A DNA stretch of 5,394 nucleotides from CAZVCG01 sp964649675 (GTDB lineage Bacteria; Pseudomonadota; Alphaproteobacteria; UBA9219). The stretch is from NCBI GenBank assembly GCA_964649675.1, contig CAZYPX010000116.1:1-5394 (forward strand), given 5' to 3'. The notes beneath the pieces are model-generated. The model was not told the DNA's origin. It saw nothing but the letters and a program-made list of their open reading frames with translations, and did no database searches. Positions 4,814-5,394 of this stretch are shown in pieces. The stretch's first letter is position 1, and each line of letters starts with the position of its first letter. The position numbers and the translations under genes were made by a program.

Positions 4814-5394
4814 ATGGCCAGAACCCAAACCCTTTACGATAAAATATGGGAAAGCCATGTCGTGCGGCGGCGGGATGATGGCGCATGCCTGATATTTATA
4901 GACCGGCATTTGTTGCATGAGGTGACCTCGCCCCAGGCGTTTGAAGGGTTGCGCGCGGCGGGGCGAACGGTGCGCCAACCTGAACGCGCTTTGGCGGTTG
5001 CGGACCATAACGTGCCGACCACGCATGATCGCCTGCGCGGGATATCCAATGATGAAAGCCGTAAAGCCGTCGAAACGCTTGAGCGCAACGTACGAGCCTT
5101 CGGTATAGAGTATTTTGGCATAAAGGATAGAAGGCAGGGTATCGTTCATATCGTGGCTCCGGAGCAAGGCTTTATTCTTCCCGGCCTTACTGTTGTTTGC
5201 GGCGATAGCCATACGGCAACGCATGGCGCCTTCGGCGCTTTGGCTTTCGGTATCGGTACTTCGGAAATAGAGCATGTACTGGCAACGCAAACGTTGATAG
5301 CCAAGCCTTCGAAGAATATGCGCGTGCATGTCGAGGGCATGTTGCCTCGCGGCGTGACGGCGAAGGACTTGATACTCCACATCATCGGAACCAT
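4814..5394 (+). CDS. leuC: 3-isopropylmalate dehydratase large subunit (5' part, runs off window)
   Basis: LeuC, with LeuD, isomerises 2-isopropylmalate to 3-isopropylmalate in leucine synthesis using a [4Fe-4S] cluster. The first 193 residues of about 465 are present, with no stop. Clear family blocks are TLYDKIWESH (6-15), FIDRHLLHEVTSPQAFEGLR (28-47), VADHNVPT (62-69), VETLERNVRAFGI (86-98), GIVHIVAPEQG (109-119), VVCGDSHTATHGAFGALAFG (127-146) and GTSEIEHVLATQTL (148-161). The cluster-ligand cysteines of the later CxxC region lie beyond the window. The ATG at 4814 is the only sensible start: an in-frame TAA lies at 4802-4804 and the protein begins as family members do. There is no visible Shine-Dalgarno. 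It follows pgeF by 40 bases on the same strand, so read-through is possible. I usually expect leuC beside leuD/leuB or rplS; what follows here is unseen. Confidence 0.95.
   Translation, partial: MARTQTLYDKIWESHVVRRRDDGACLIFIDRHLLHEVTSPQAFEGLRAAGRTVRQPERALAVADHNVPTTHDRLRGISNDESRKAVETLERNVRAFGIEYFGIKDRRQGIVHIVAPEQGFILPGLTVVCGDSHTATHGAFGALAFGIGTSEIEHVLATQTLIAKPSKNMRVHVEGMLPRGVTAKDLILHIIGT

Noticed and set aside
4700..5380. 226-residue open frame on the minus strand
   Set aside because: It lies antisense to leuC and the end of pgeF, both with unmistakable family motifs. Its translation is low-complexity and resembles no family I know; it is an antisense shadow.
1..5394. A novel defence, toxin-antitoxin, CRISPR or mobile-element system
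   Set aside because: All sizeable genes are recognised housekeeping families. There is no array of spaced repeats, transposase, integrase, tRNA-associated att site or two-gene toxin-antitoxin layout.

Overview
The window looks like an ordinary chromosomal housekeeping segment of an alphaproteobacterium of moderate GC content. The evidence is the long alphaproteobacterial form of dCTP deaminase, a YbjN-domain protein and a UbiK/BMFP protein next to a divergent lgt - MidA-type methyltransferase - pgeF cluster, and a dense patch of GANTC sites, the target of the alphaproteobacterial cell-cycle methylase CcrM. No mobile-element gene, CRISPR array, rRNA, tRNA or defence gene is visible.

Left part (1-1900, all genes on the minus strand, given in transcription order from the right). 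ubiK (1577-1900) is followed by a gap of 205 bases that is full of GANTC sites. Next comes a YbjN-domain gene (868-1371), then, 9 bases further on, a small hypothetical two-helix membrane protein with a TTG start (631-858). A gap of 246 bases follows, holding a composite palindromic repeat (about 456-577). The last gene is the 5' part of dcd (1-384), cut by the window edge.

Right part (1901-5394, plus strand). A divergent intergenic stretch of about 190 bases leads into lgt (2091-2885), a MidA/NDUFAF7-type methyltransferase (2882-3958) and pgeF (3955-4773). These are joined by ATGA start/stop overlaps and are almost certainly co-transcribed. After 40 bases leuC begins (4814) and runs off the window.

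How the genes work together: Lgt lipidates prolipoproteins, and PgeF edits peptidoglycan precursors, so both serve the cell envelope. The MidA-type enzyme (complex I assembly in mitochondria) and UbiK (ubiquinone synthesis) both serve the respiratory chain. Dcd feeds dTTP synthesis and LeuC leucine synthesis. The shared location is typical alphaproteobacterial gene order rather than one pathway.

The strongest unexplained signal is not a gene. Fifteen GANTC sites lie in about 500 bases (1346-1842), against nine in the other 4.9 kb by my manual count. The palindromic repeat at 456-577 and the odd translation-start region of leuC also deserve a second look.
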